Origin: an uncultured Clostridia bacterium
GTDB taxonomy: Bacteria; Bacillota; Clostridia; RUG12999
Direction: 5' to 3'
Assembly: GCA_934792465.1 (NCBI GenBank)
Contig: CAKVOK010000030.1
Location: 1-40,195 of the forward strand
DNA: 40,195 nt
The position numbers and the translations under genes are program-made. Below the pieces are notes generated by a model. It searched no databases. It was not told the DNA's origin and was given only the letters and a program-made list of their open reading frames with translations. Positions 9,575 to 16,860 of the stretch are shown here, piece after piece. Each line of letters begins with the position of its first letter. The stretch's first letter is position 1.

Positions 9575-10115
9575 AGCTAAATTCGCTGTGCGAATTTAAT
9601 TTAGCTGTTTCGTAAGAAACAATTTAACTATCGAATGAAATGAGATAATTTAGCTTGGAGATACCTACAAACCTACAACCCCTCAGTCAGCTTTGCTGAC
9701 AGCTCCCCTTACACAGGGGAGCCTATATAGGTACGTGCAGACCTTATTCAGTGGCACTCGCCAATGCCTCCCCTGTGTAAGGCGCCGGAAGCTGCCGCGC
9801 AGCGGAGGTGTGGGGACCGCCTGTGGCGGTGGAAGGGTTGTAAAAAGCCTGTGTAAGGCGCCGGAAGCTGCCGTGCAGCGGAGGTGTAGGGACCGCGTTA
9901 GTGGTGGAAGGGTTGTCAAAACGGCAATAACCCCGTAGGTGCGCCTACGGAAGTTTGTGCAAACTTACAACCCCTCAGTCACCTAACGGTGCCAGCTCTA
10001 CCAAGGCACGCCTACGTATGCCACAGGCATTACTCCGGTGCCCTTACACAGGGGAGCCTATGTGGGGGTACGTGCAAAACCTAAGCCGGTGCCATTACAC
10101 AGGGGAGCCTATTGA
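9575..10115. repeat. Composite repeat locus 3 (AT-rich array followed by several GC-rich elements)
   Basis: Positions 9575-9655 hold the AT-rich part in the orientation opposite to locus 2: AGCTAAATT, a GCGAATTT hairpin, GTTTC-GTAA-GAAAC and a final AATTTAGCT. From 9668 several GC-rich elements follow head to tail: one with GTCAGC-TTT-GCTGAC, one with ACCGCC-TGT-GGCGGT, one with an ACCGC-GTTA-GTGGT variant, one with CACC-TAAC-GGTG plus ATGCC-ACA-GGCAT, and two short tails ending TTACACAGGGGAGCC. Short open frames here are only a by-product of the GC-rich repeats. The last tail ends about 18 bases before the Shine-Dalgarno of the XRE gene. Confidence 0.85.
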
Positions 10116-10147
10116 AGTTTGCACAATATATAAAAGGAGATAAAACA

Positions 10148-10483
10148 ATGAATTACGAATTATTGGGGAAAAACATTGCACGAATGAGAAATATAAACAG
10201 GATTACGCAGGAGCAGCTTGCGGAAAAAGCGGACGTATCGAGCGTTTTCATAAGCCAGATTGAAACCGGCGTGCGGAAACCGAGTCTTGAAACGCTGTAC
10301 AAAATTTCCGATACGCTCAACACAACGATAGATTCGCTGCTCGGAAACGCAAGTCTGCAAACGAAATACAACGAAATCGCATATTTGCTCGGCGGAAAAA
10401 CGGATTCGGAAATCAAATTCATCACAAACATTGTTCGTGAAATATGCGCCGGCACGGACGGCGGAAAAATAATCTCCGAATAA
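10148..10483 (+). CDS. XRE-family helix-turn-helix transcriptional regulator
   Basis: This 111-aa protein has a Cro/C1-type HTH in residues ~6-62: LGKNIARMRNINRITQEQLAEKA is the first part, SSVFISQIETGVRKPS the recognition helix region, and LETLYKISDTLNTTIDSLL the closing helices. The C-terminal ~45 residues (YNEIAYLLGGKTDSEIKFITNIVREIC) look like a short dimerisation segment. It should act as a DNA-binding repressor or activator; the target is unknown. The ATG at 10148 is chosen because of AAAGGAG 8 bases upstream. A longer in-frame extension runs back into repeat sequence. It is followed 75 bases later by rmuC, which has its own promoter. Confidence 0.88.
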   Translation: MNYELLGKNIARMRNINRITQEQLAEKADVSSVFISQIETGVRKPSLETLYKISDTLNTTIDSLLGNASLQTKYNEIAYLLGGKTDSEIKFITNIVREICAGTDGGKIISE

Positions 10484-10501
10484 TTTTATGTGCCGATTGT
10501 A

Positions 10502-10530
10502 TTGCAATTTCTTCCGAAATGTGGTATACT
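10502..10530 (+). promoter_or_regulatory. Extended -10 promoter of rmuC-topB
   Basis: TTGCAA (10502-10507), a 17-base spacer ending TGG, then TATACT (10525-10530). The start would fall near 10537, about 22 bases before the rmuC ATG. A dyad (CCGAAAT at 10514-10520, ATTTCGG at 10544-10550) brackets the -10 and could be an operator. Confidence 0.72.
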
Positions 10531-10558
10531 AATCTTAAATTCAATTTCGGAGGTCGTT

Positions 10559-11677
10559 ATGACGGATTATATAATAATTGCGCTGCTTGCGGTGCTGATT
10601 GTGCTTGTGATTGTAAATCTATTCAAAAAATCCGATGAAAAGGAGATTGTTTCGAGCATAAATCATATGCAGCAGAGCATAAACGAGCGCATTGCGCAGA
10701 CCGGCGAACATACCGGAGAAATAATAAACCTGACAAACAACATGATAAACGGCGTAACCTCCATGATGGAATCACGCCTGAAAACCATGCAGGAAAGCAA
10801 CGAGAAAAACCTCGAAAAAATAAGGGGAACTGTAGACGAGAAGCTTTCCGCATCTCTCGAAGAAAAGCTTTCGCTTTCATTCAAAACCGTGAGCGAACGC
10901 CTCGAACAGGTACACAGAGGACTCGGCGAGATGCAGACTCTGGCGAAAAGCGTGGGCGATTTGACAAAAATCATGTCGAACGTCAAAACACGTGGTATTC
11001 TGGGCGAGATAACTCTCGGCGGAATCCTGGAGGAAATGCTCTCGAAAAATCAGTACGAAGAAAACATCGCCACGATACCGGGCAGCCGAGAAGTCGTGGA
11101 ATATGCCGTAAAGCTTCCGGGAAACGGCGATTTTCCGGTATACATACCGATTGACGCAAAATTTCCTCTCGAACCGTACAAGCGTTTGTGTGCCGCATAT
11201 GAGGACGGCGACAGCGAGTCGGCGGCAGCTGCGGCGAAAGAACTGGAGCGTGTGATAAAATCCGAAGCCAAGGATATAAGCACAAAATACGTATCTCCGC
11301 CGCATACCACGGATTTTGCCGTGATGTTTCTGCCCGTGGAAGGGCTCTATGCCGAGGTTGTGCGAAACACCGAGCTTTTTGAATACGTAATGAACAAACA
11401 CAGCATCTTAATTGCCGGGCCGTCCACGCTTTCCGCACTGCTTTGCAGTCTGCAAATGGGATTCAAGACGCTGGCGGTGACGAGCAAGGCTTCCAAGGTA
11501 TGGGAGATTCTGGCGCAGGTGAAAAAAGAATTCGAAAGCTTCGCCGCCGTCCTGGACAGCGTACAGAAGCGTATTTCAGCCGCCGAAAGCGACATGGACA
11601 AGCTTGTGGGCGTGCGCACAAGGCAGATAATAGCGAAGCTTGATAAAATACAGGAACAGGAAGATGAACATGAGTAA
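10559..11677 (+). CDS. rmuC: RmuC-family DNA recombination protein
   Basis: This 372-aa protein belongs to the RmuC family, nuclease-related proteins that limit recombination at inverted repeats in E. coli. Residues ~3-22 form one hydrophobic membrane anchor (YIIIALLAVLIVLVIVNLF). Residues ~30-140 are a long predicted coiled coil. The conserved C-terminal domain begins near KTRGILGEITLGGILEEML and includes IDAKFPLEPYKR and the TTDFAVMFLPVEGLYAEV segment, all characteristic of RmuC. The start is placed at ATG 10559, with GGAGG just upstream. The upstream in-frame extension contains the promoter. Its last 8 bases overlap topB, so the two are translationally coupled. The pairing with a topoisomerase suggests a DNA-topology or recombination role. 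Confidence 0.9.
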   Translation: MTDYIIIALLAVLIVLVIVNLFKKSDEKEIVSSINHMQQSINERIAQTGEHTGEIINLTNNMINGVTSMMESRLKTMQESNEKNLEKIRGTVDEKLSASLEEKLSLSFKTVSERLEQVHRGLGEMQTLAKSVGDLTKIMSNVKTRGILGEITLGGILEEMLSKNQYEENIATIPGSREVVEYAVKLPGNGDFPVYIPIDAKFPLEPYKRLCAAYEDGDSESAAAAAKELERVIKSEAKDISTKYVSPPHTTDFAVMFLPVEGLYAEVVRNTELFEYVMNKHSILIAGPSTLSALLCSLQMGFKTLAVTSKASKVWEILAQVKKEFESFAAVLDSVQKRISAAESDMDKLVGVRTRQIIAKLDKIQEQEDEHE

Positions 11678-13802
11678 AACTTTAATTTTGGCGGAAAAAC
11701 CGTCTGTAGGCAGAGAAATCGCAAGGGTAATGGGGTGCAAAAAAGCGGCGAACGGCGCAATATACGGCGACAAATATATTGTAACCTGGGCGCTCGGACA
11801 TCTTGTGACGCTTGCCGACCCGGAGCATTACGGAAACGAATACAAAACCTGGAGCATGGACACTCTGCCGATGCTCCCGAAAAAAATGGATCTTGAAGTC
11901 ATAAAGCAGACCGGCAAGCAGTTTTCGGCGGTGCGCCGTCTGCTGACGAGCAGTGAGGTTTCGGAAATCGTCATTGCCACGGACGCAGGACGCGAGGGCG
12001 AGCTTGTCGCACGCTGGATAATCATAAAATCGGGCTGCAAAAAGCCTATCAAGCGTCTTTGGATTTCATCGCAGACGGACAAGGCTATACGTGACGGATT
12101 CGCACATCTGGAGGACGGCAGAAAATATGACAATCTCTACTATTCCGCACAGGCGAGAGCCGAAGCGGACTGGTATGTCGGCTTGAACGTGACACGTGCG
12201 CTGACGTGCAAATTCAATGCGCAGCTTTCCGCCGGACGTGTTCAGACCCCCACGCTTGCTATGATTGTGAACCGTGAAGAGGAAATCCGCCGATTCACAC
12301 CGAAGCAATATTACGGAATTACGGCGTATTTCAAGGGATTTTCCGCCGTATGGCAAAACGGCGAAAAGAAGCTTTTCGACAAGACGAAAGCCGAAGAAAT
12401 ATATGCAAAAGTGAAAAACGGAAAATTCAAGGTTTCGGAAATCAAGAAATCCGCAAAGAAAGAGCCTGCGCCGCTGCTTTACGATTTGACGGAGCTTCAG
12501 CGTGACGCAAACAAAATCTACGGCTACAGCGCCAAGCAGACGCTTAATCTCATGCAGAGCCTGTATGAGCAGCGCAAACTTCTGACATATCCGAGGACGG
12601 ATTCGAGATACATCACAACGGACATTGTGCCGACTCTCTCGGAACGTTTGAAAAGCGTAGCTGTGGGCGAAAATGCGAAGATTGTTTCGGATATAATGAA
12701 AAACCGCCGTCAGATTTCCAAGACGTGTGTAAACAACGAAAAGGTGAGCGACCACCACGCAATAATCCCGACCGAAGAAAATTTCGGACTTTCGGAGCTT
12801 TCTCCGGAGGAACGCAGAATTTACAATCTTGTTGTGAAGCGTTTTCTCGAATGTTTCTATCCTCCGTATGAATATGAGAGCATAAAGGTTACTCTTGACT
12901 GCGGCGGCGAGAGTTTCACCGCAAGCGGCAAAAACGTGATAAATCCGGGGTGGAGAGGTGCGTTCGACGAAAAGGATTCGGATGTGCAGAGCATACCGGC
13001 GGAATCTGTGGAGCTCACTGCGGAACGGATTGATATAAAAACGCTGAATACCGCACCGCCGGCGAGATACACGGAGGCTACGCTGCTTTCGGCGATGGAA
13101 AATCCGTCGAAATTCATTGACGATGACAAAATGCGTGAGGTAATCAAAAAAAGCAGCGGTCTCGGCACTCCGGCGACCCGTGCGGATATAATAGAGAAGC
13201 TTTTCGACTGCTTCTACGTTGAGCGCAGAGGAAAGGAGATATACCCCACCTCGAAAGGAAAACAGCTTATTTCGCTCGTACCGCCCGATTTGAAAGAGCC
13301 TGTTCTGACGGCGAAATGGGAGCAAACGCTCGAAAACATCAGCCGAGGCAAGGCGGACAAGACGGAATTTATAAAGGAAATAAAGGAATATGCGACATCG
13401 CTTGTGCGTGACGTGAAATACAGCGACTCGAATTATGTTCATGATAACATGACGCACACGCCGTGTCCGCAGTGCGGAAAATATCTGCTTGAGGTAAACG
13501 GCAAAAGGGGGAAAATGCTCGTTTGCAGCGACCGTGAATGCGGATACCGTGAGAATTTGAGTTTCAAGACGAACGTGCGCTGCCCGAACTGCCACAAGAA
13601 AATGGATTTGTACGGCGAGGGCGACAACAAGAAATATATCTGCACGTGCGGATTCAAGGAGAAGCTTTCGGCATTCAACAAGCGTTTTGAAAGCGCCGGT
13701 TCGGCGTCGAAGCGTGACGTTATGAAATATATGAAGAATCAGAGCAAAGAACAGGAGATAAGCCCGTTTGAGCTGGCTATGCAAAAGGCAATGAAAAAGT
13801 AG
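11670..13802 (+). CDS. topB: DNA topoisomerase III (type IA)
   Basis: This 710-aa type IA topoisomerase makes transient single-strand breaks and can decatenate DNA or resolve recombination intermediates. The N-terminal TOPRIM domain has LAEKPSVG (catalytic Glu) and DAGREGE. The active-site region is LLTYPRTDSRY, with the nucleophile at Y307. The segment SSGLGTPATRADIIEKL is typical of TopB. At the C terminus two zinc-ribbon-like units occur: CPQC from residue 599 with a second CSDREC pair, and CPNC with CTCG. The start at ATG 11670 matches the usual TopB N terminus (MSKTLILAEKPS) and overlaps the rmuC stop. It could be the housekeeping TopB or one of the related proteins on mobile elements; no conjugation genes lie nearby, which favours the former. 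Confidence 0.95.
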   Translation: MSKTLILAEKPSVGREIARVMGCKKAANGAIYGDKYIVTWALGHLVTLADPEHYGNEYKTWSMDTLPMLPKKMDLEVIKQTGKQFSAVRRLLTSSEVSEIVIATDAGREGELVARWIIIKSGCKKPIKRLWISSQTDKAIRDGFAHLEDGRKYDNLYYSAQARAEADWYVGLNVTRALTCKFNAQLSAGRVQTPTLAMIVNREEEIRRFTPKQYYGITAYFKGFSAVWQNGEKKLFDKTKAEEIYAKVKNGKFKVSEIKKSAKKEPAPLLYDLTELQRDANKIYGYSAKQTLNLMQSLYEQRKLLTYPRTDSRYITTDIVPTLSERLKSVAVGENAKIVSDIMKNRRQISKTCVNNEKVSDHHAIIPTEENFGLSELSPEERRIYNLVVKRFLECFYPPYEYESIKVTLDCGGESFTASGKNVINPGWRGAFDEKDSDVQSIPAESVELTAERIDIKTLNTAPPARYTEATLLSAMENPSKFIDDDKMREVIKKSSGLGTPATRADIIEKLFDCFYVERRGKEIYPTSKGKQLISLVPPDLKEPVLTAKWEQTLENISRGKADKTEFIKEIKEYATSLVRDVKYSDSNYVHDNMTHTPCPQCGKYLLEVNGKRGKMLVCSDRECGYRENLSFKTNVRCPNCHKKMDLYGEGDNKKYICTCGFKEKLSAFNKRFESAGSASKRDVMKYMKNQSKEQEISPFELAMQKAMKK

Positions 13803-13822
13803 GAACTTTATAAAAACGCCCA

Positions 13823-14635
13823 TTATTTTTTGATGTTTACATCAAGCTTAGGATAAGGTATTTCAATGCCGTTTTTATCAAAAGCCTTTTTCATTTCCTC
13901 TTGCATATCGAAATACACCGTCCAATAATCCTCGGTTTTGCACCAAACACGCAGTGTAAATTCAATGCTGCTGTCCGCATAAGCGGAAATGCGTGCGAAA
14001 ACATCTCTGTTTTTCAGCACGAGAGGATGTGCCGCAGCCGTATCGCACATGACAGCTTGCACTGCGTCCGTGTCGCTGTCGTAAGAAACGCCGAATTTTA
14101 TATTTACCATTCTTTCGGGCATTGCCGAATAATTTGTTATACAGGTATTGGACAGTGCGGAATTTGGATATGAAATAACTTTGTTGTCCATGGTTATGAG
14201 CGTGGTTGAGAAAAATCCTATTTCGGAAACCATGCCTTGTATTCCGGCGGCTTCTATAAAATCCCCCGCCTTAAACGGCTTGTTTATAAGGATGAGTATA
14301 CCGGCGGCAATATTGCTCAAAGAGCCTTGCAGTGCAAGACCTACGGCAACACCGGCAGAACCCAAAACGGCGATAAGCGATGCATAAGGTATGCCGAGTA
14401 TGCCGGCGGCGGAAATTACCGTGACGGTGTATAAAGAAAATTTCACGGCGTTGAGCACGAATCTTTTCACACCCTCGTCACAGTGGAAAATATATTTTGA
14501 TTTAAGCGCTTTTTTTGATATGTATTTCGACAGCTTAAAGCCTATAACAAGTATGACTGCGGCAGCGATAAGCTTAAGTCCGAAATCCGTCGCCGCCGAA
14601 ATCAAATGAGATACAAATGCATGGTTGATATTCAC
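13823..14635 (-). CDS. mscS: MscS-family small-conductance mechanosensitive channel
   Basis: This 270-aa membrane protein opens under membrane tension to release solutes after hypo-osmotic shock. Three transmembrane helices are visible: LKLIAAAVILVIGFKL, then YTVTVISAAGILGI, then the Gly/Ala-rich pore helix LGSAGVAVGLALQGSLSNI, as in E. coli MscS. The beta domain follows with NKPFKAGDFIE and the conserved YPNSALSNTCITNYS. I place the start at a GTG (14635), because AAGGAG lies 6 bases upstream and the frame upstream of it is leader sequence without a Shine-Dalgarno. The alternative ATG at 14668 would add 11 residues. It converges with topB with only 20 bases between them and no clear terminator. 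Confidence 0.9.
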   Translation of the reverse strand: MNINHAFVSHLISAATDFGLKLIAAAVILVIGFKLSKYISKKALKSKYIFHCDEGVKRFVLNAVKFSLYTVTVISAAGILGIPYASLIAVLGSAGVAVGLALQGSLSNIAAGILILINKPFKAGDFIEAAGIQGMVSEIGFFSTTLITMDNKVISYPNSALSNTCITNYSAMPERMVNIKFGVSYDSDTDAVQAVMCDTAAAHPLVLKNRDVFARISAYADSSIEFTLRVWCKTEDYWTVYFDMQEEMKKAFDKNGIEIPYPKLDVNIKK

Positions 14636-14722
14636 GTTAATCTCCTTATCCGCCGCCCCGCACGGCATAATATTATTAAATAAAATCTCCCATACAGGGC
14701 AAGAACCAAGGAGACTAAATAT

Positions 14723-14751
14723 ATTATACACCATATTATTTTTAAAGTCAA
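14723..14751 (-). promoter_or_regulatory. Promoter of mscS
   Basis: Minus strand TTGACT (14746-14751), a 17-base spacer and TATAAT (14723-14728). It gives an ~80-base leader to the GTG start. Confidence 0.8.
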
Positions 14752-14763
14752 TATTAATTTAAA

Positions 14764-14806
14764 AAGAGGGTGCGGCAAAACAAATTTCATTTTGCAACAC
14801 CCCCTT
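14764..14806 (-). terminator. Terminator of the V-ATPase operon
   Basis: On the minus strand a GGGGGTGTTGCAAAA arm pairs, with G-U wobbles, to TTTTGCCGCACCCTC across a 9-base loop and is followed by TTTTTAAA. It begins 13 bases after the ntpD stop. The same palindrome recurs at 25994-26035. Confidence 0.8.
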
Positions 14807-14818
14807 TTCATGCCCCTT

Positions 14819-15481
14819 TTATTGTGCCTTGTGTTTTTCCTCTATAGTCTGTTCTATCATCATATCTTTGACTTTCATCAGCCGTGCCTGCGAACCCCTC
14901 TCGTTTTCGTCCAGCTTCATCGTTATATATTTTATGGTTTCCTGAAGCTGCGGAATCATAACGTATTCAAGGGCGTTTACACGTCGCCTTGTTTTCTCAA
15001 TCTCGCTCGAAAGCAGCGACGCCGTTTTCTCAATCTCGGCAAGCTTCAAAAGGCTCGGCATTATCTCGGAAAGGCTCTTCACGGCGTCATCCAAATCGCC
15101 GGAGGTATAAGCGAATCCGTAAGGATATATATCGGCGGCTGCCGCCGTTTTCGTCTTATACTCAAATACCGGGACGTCCACGCTCATTATATTTTTCTCC
15201 GATACTTCGAGCGAAACCGACTGCTTCGGCAGCATAAGCGCCTCGTCGAGGGTTTCGTCATCCATAACGGCATTAGCAATCGTGAAATGCCTGTGCGCTT
15301 CCATAAGCGCCGTTTCAACCTCGGCACGCAGTTTCTTGTTTTCACGCACAATATCCAGGAACTGCCGCATAAGCTCGTCACGCTTATCTTTCAAAAGCTT
15401 ATGACCTCTCATAGAGGTATACAGCCTTTTTTTCAGCTTGTTCAGTTCCATTCTTGTGGGATTGACCTGCAATCTTGCCAT
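14819..15481 (-). CDS. ntpD: V-type ATPase subunit D (central stalk)
   Basis: This 220-aa protein is the rotor-shaft subunit that turns inside the A3B3 head. The start MARLQVNPTRMELNKLKKRL is highly characteristic of subunit D. Long N- and C-terminal helices form a coiled coil, with a central less helical part and a C-terminal helix (QETIKYITMKLDENERGSQARLMKVKDMM). The ATG has AGGTGA 5 bases upstream and lies 8 bases after the ntpB stop. It is the last gene of the nine-gene operon and is followed by a terminator. Confidence 0.95.
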   Translation of the reverse strand: MARLQVNPTRMELNKLKKRLYTSMRGHKLLKDKRDELMRQFLDIVRENKKLRAEVETALMEAHRHFTIANAVMDDETLDEALMLPKQSVSLEVSEKNIMSVDVPVFEYKTKTAAAADIYPYGFAYTSGDLDDAVKSLSEIMPSLLKLAEIEKTASLLSSEIEKTRRRVNALEYVMIPQLQETIKYITMKLDENERGSQARLMKVKDMMIEQTIEEKHKAQ

Positions 15482-15489
15482 GACGTCAC

Positions 15490-16860
15490 CTACTTCCCGT
15501 AATACATATCAAGATATTCGTCTTTTATACGTTTCAGCTCGCTTCTCGGAAGAATCGAAAGCAGCTTCCAGCCGAGATTCAGAGTTTCTTCAATCGTTCT
15601 GTCCGTGTTGTATCCCTGCGAAACGTATTCTTCTTCAAAGGCGTCCGCAAACTTCGCATAAAGCTTGTCTATATCCGTTATTGCGGAATCGCCGAGAATA
15701 ACCATAAGCTCTTTCGCTTCCTTACCCCTTGCATATGCCGAAAACAGCTGATTCATCGTATTTGCGTGGTCGGCTCTCGTTTTGCCCTCGCCGATACCCT
15801 TATCTTTAAGACGCGACAGCGACGGCAGAACGTCTATCGGCGGAGTTATTCCCTTTCGGTAAAGCTCACGCGAAAGTATTATCTGCCCCTCCGTAATATA
15901 TCCGGTAAGGTCGGGAATCGGGTGGGTTTTGTCGTCCTCCGGCATAGTCAGAATAGGCACAAGCGTTATGCTGCCTTTTTTGCCTGCCTGTCTGCCGGCA
16001 CGCTCATAAAGCGTGGCGAGGTCGGTATACATATATCCGGGGTATCCTCGTCTGCCCGGAACTTCTTTTCTTGCTGCGGATACTTCACGCAGTGCGTCCG
16101 CATAGTTCGTTATATCCGTGATTATTACAAGCACGTGCATATCCTTTTCAAACGCCAGGTATTCCGCAGCCGTCAGTGCCATACGGGGCGTGGATATACG
16201 CTCGATTGCCGGGTCGTTTGCCAGGTTTATGAAAAGCACGGTTCTGTCTATCGAGCCGTTTTTTGTAAATTCCTGTTTGAAGAAATCCGCTTCTTCAAAC
16301 GTTATGCCGAGTGCGGCGAAAACAACCGCAAATTTCTCGTCCGTACCTCTTACCTTTGCCTGACGTGCAATCTGTGCGGCAAGAGATGCGTGCGGAAGTC
16401 CCGAACCGGAGAAGATAGGCAGCTTCTGACCTCTTACAAGCGTATTCAGACCGTCTATCGCCGAAATTCCCGTCTGTATAAATTCCTGCGGATAGCTTCT
16501 GGCAACCGGGTTCATCGGTATGCCGTTTACGTCTATACGCATTTCCGGAATGATTTCCTCGCCGCCGTCTATAGGACGTCCGAGTCCGTCGAACACTCTG
16601 CCGAGCATCTCCTCGGAAACGGCAAGCTCTATTCCTCTGCCTTTAAATCTTACCTTACTTGTTGAAAGATTGATTCCGGCTGCGCTTTCAAAAAGCTGAA
16701 CAAGTGCCTTGTCGCCGTTTACTTCAAGCACCTTGCACTGGCGCACTTCACCGGATTCGAGCACTATCTCGCCGAGTTCGTTATAGGTTACGCCCTCAAC
16801 TCCCTCGATAAGCATAAGCGGACCGGCAACCTCACGTATGTTTCTGTATTCCTTAGGCAT
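15490..16860 (-). CDS. ntpB: V-type ATPase subunit B (non-catalytic)
   Basis: This 456-aa protein alternates with subunit A in the A3B3 hexamer and contributes an arginine to the catalytic interface. It has the family features VEGVTYNELGEI at the N terminus, the degenerate P-loop region PIFSGSGLPHASLAAQIARQ (no Walker lysine), and the SRLKDKGIGEGKTRADH segment. Its length matches the family. Its ATG shares one base with the ntpA stop (TAATG), indicating translational coupling, and a GGAAG Shine-Dalgarno sits inside the end of ntpA. Confidence 0.97.
   Translation of the reverse strand: MPKEYRNIREVAGPLMLIEGVEGVTYNELGEIVLESGEVRQCKVLEVNGDKALVQLFESAAGINLSTSKVRFKGRGIELAVSEEMLGRVFDGLGRPIDGGEEIIPEMRIDVNGIPMNPVARSYPQEFIQTGISAIDGLNTLVRGQKLPIFSGSGLPHASLAAQIARQAKVRGTDEKFAVVFAALGITFEEADFFKQEFTKNGSIDRTVLFINLANDPAIERISTPRMALTAAEYLAFEKDMHVLVIITDITNYADALREVSAARKEVPGRRGYPGYMYTDLATLYERAGRQAGKKGSITLVPILTMPEDDKTHPIPDLTGYITEGQIILSRELYRKGITPPIDVLPSLSRLKDKGIGEGKTRADHANTMNQLFSAYARGKEAKELMVILGDSAITDIDKLYAKFADAFEEEYVSQGYNTDRTIEETLNLGWKLLSILPRSELKRIKDEYLDMYYGK

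Noticed and set aside
9683..10143. Several short open frames of 60-80 codons in the repeat locus, on both strands
   Set aside because: They lie wholly within GC-rich dispersed repeats and recur as the same Pro/Arg-rich peptides at the other loci. They are by-products of the repeats.
13803..13822. Terminator between topB and mscS
   Set aside because: Only 20 bases separate the convergent genes and I see no hairpin with a T-run there.
12066..13823. A 585-codon open frame on the minus strand opposite topB
   Set aside because: topB is a clear conserved gene in the same bases; the opposing frame is composition-driven (rich in Arg, Phe and His), has no family resemblance and no ribosome site.
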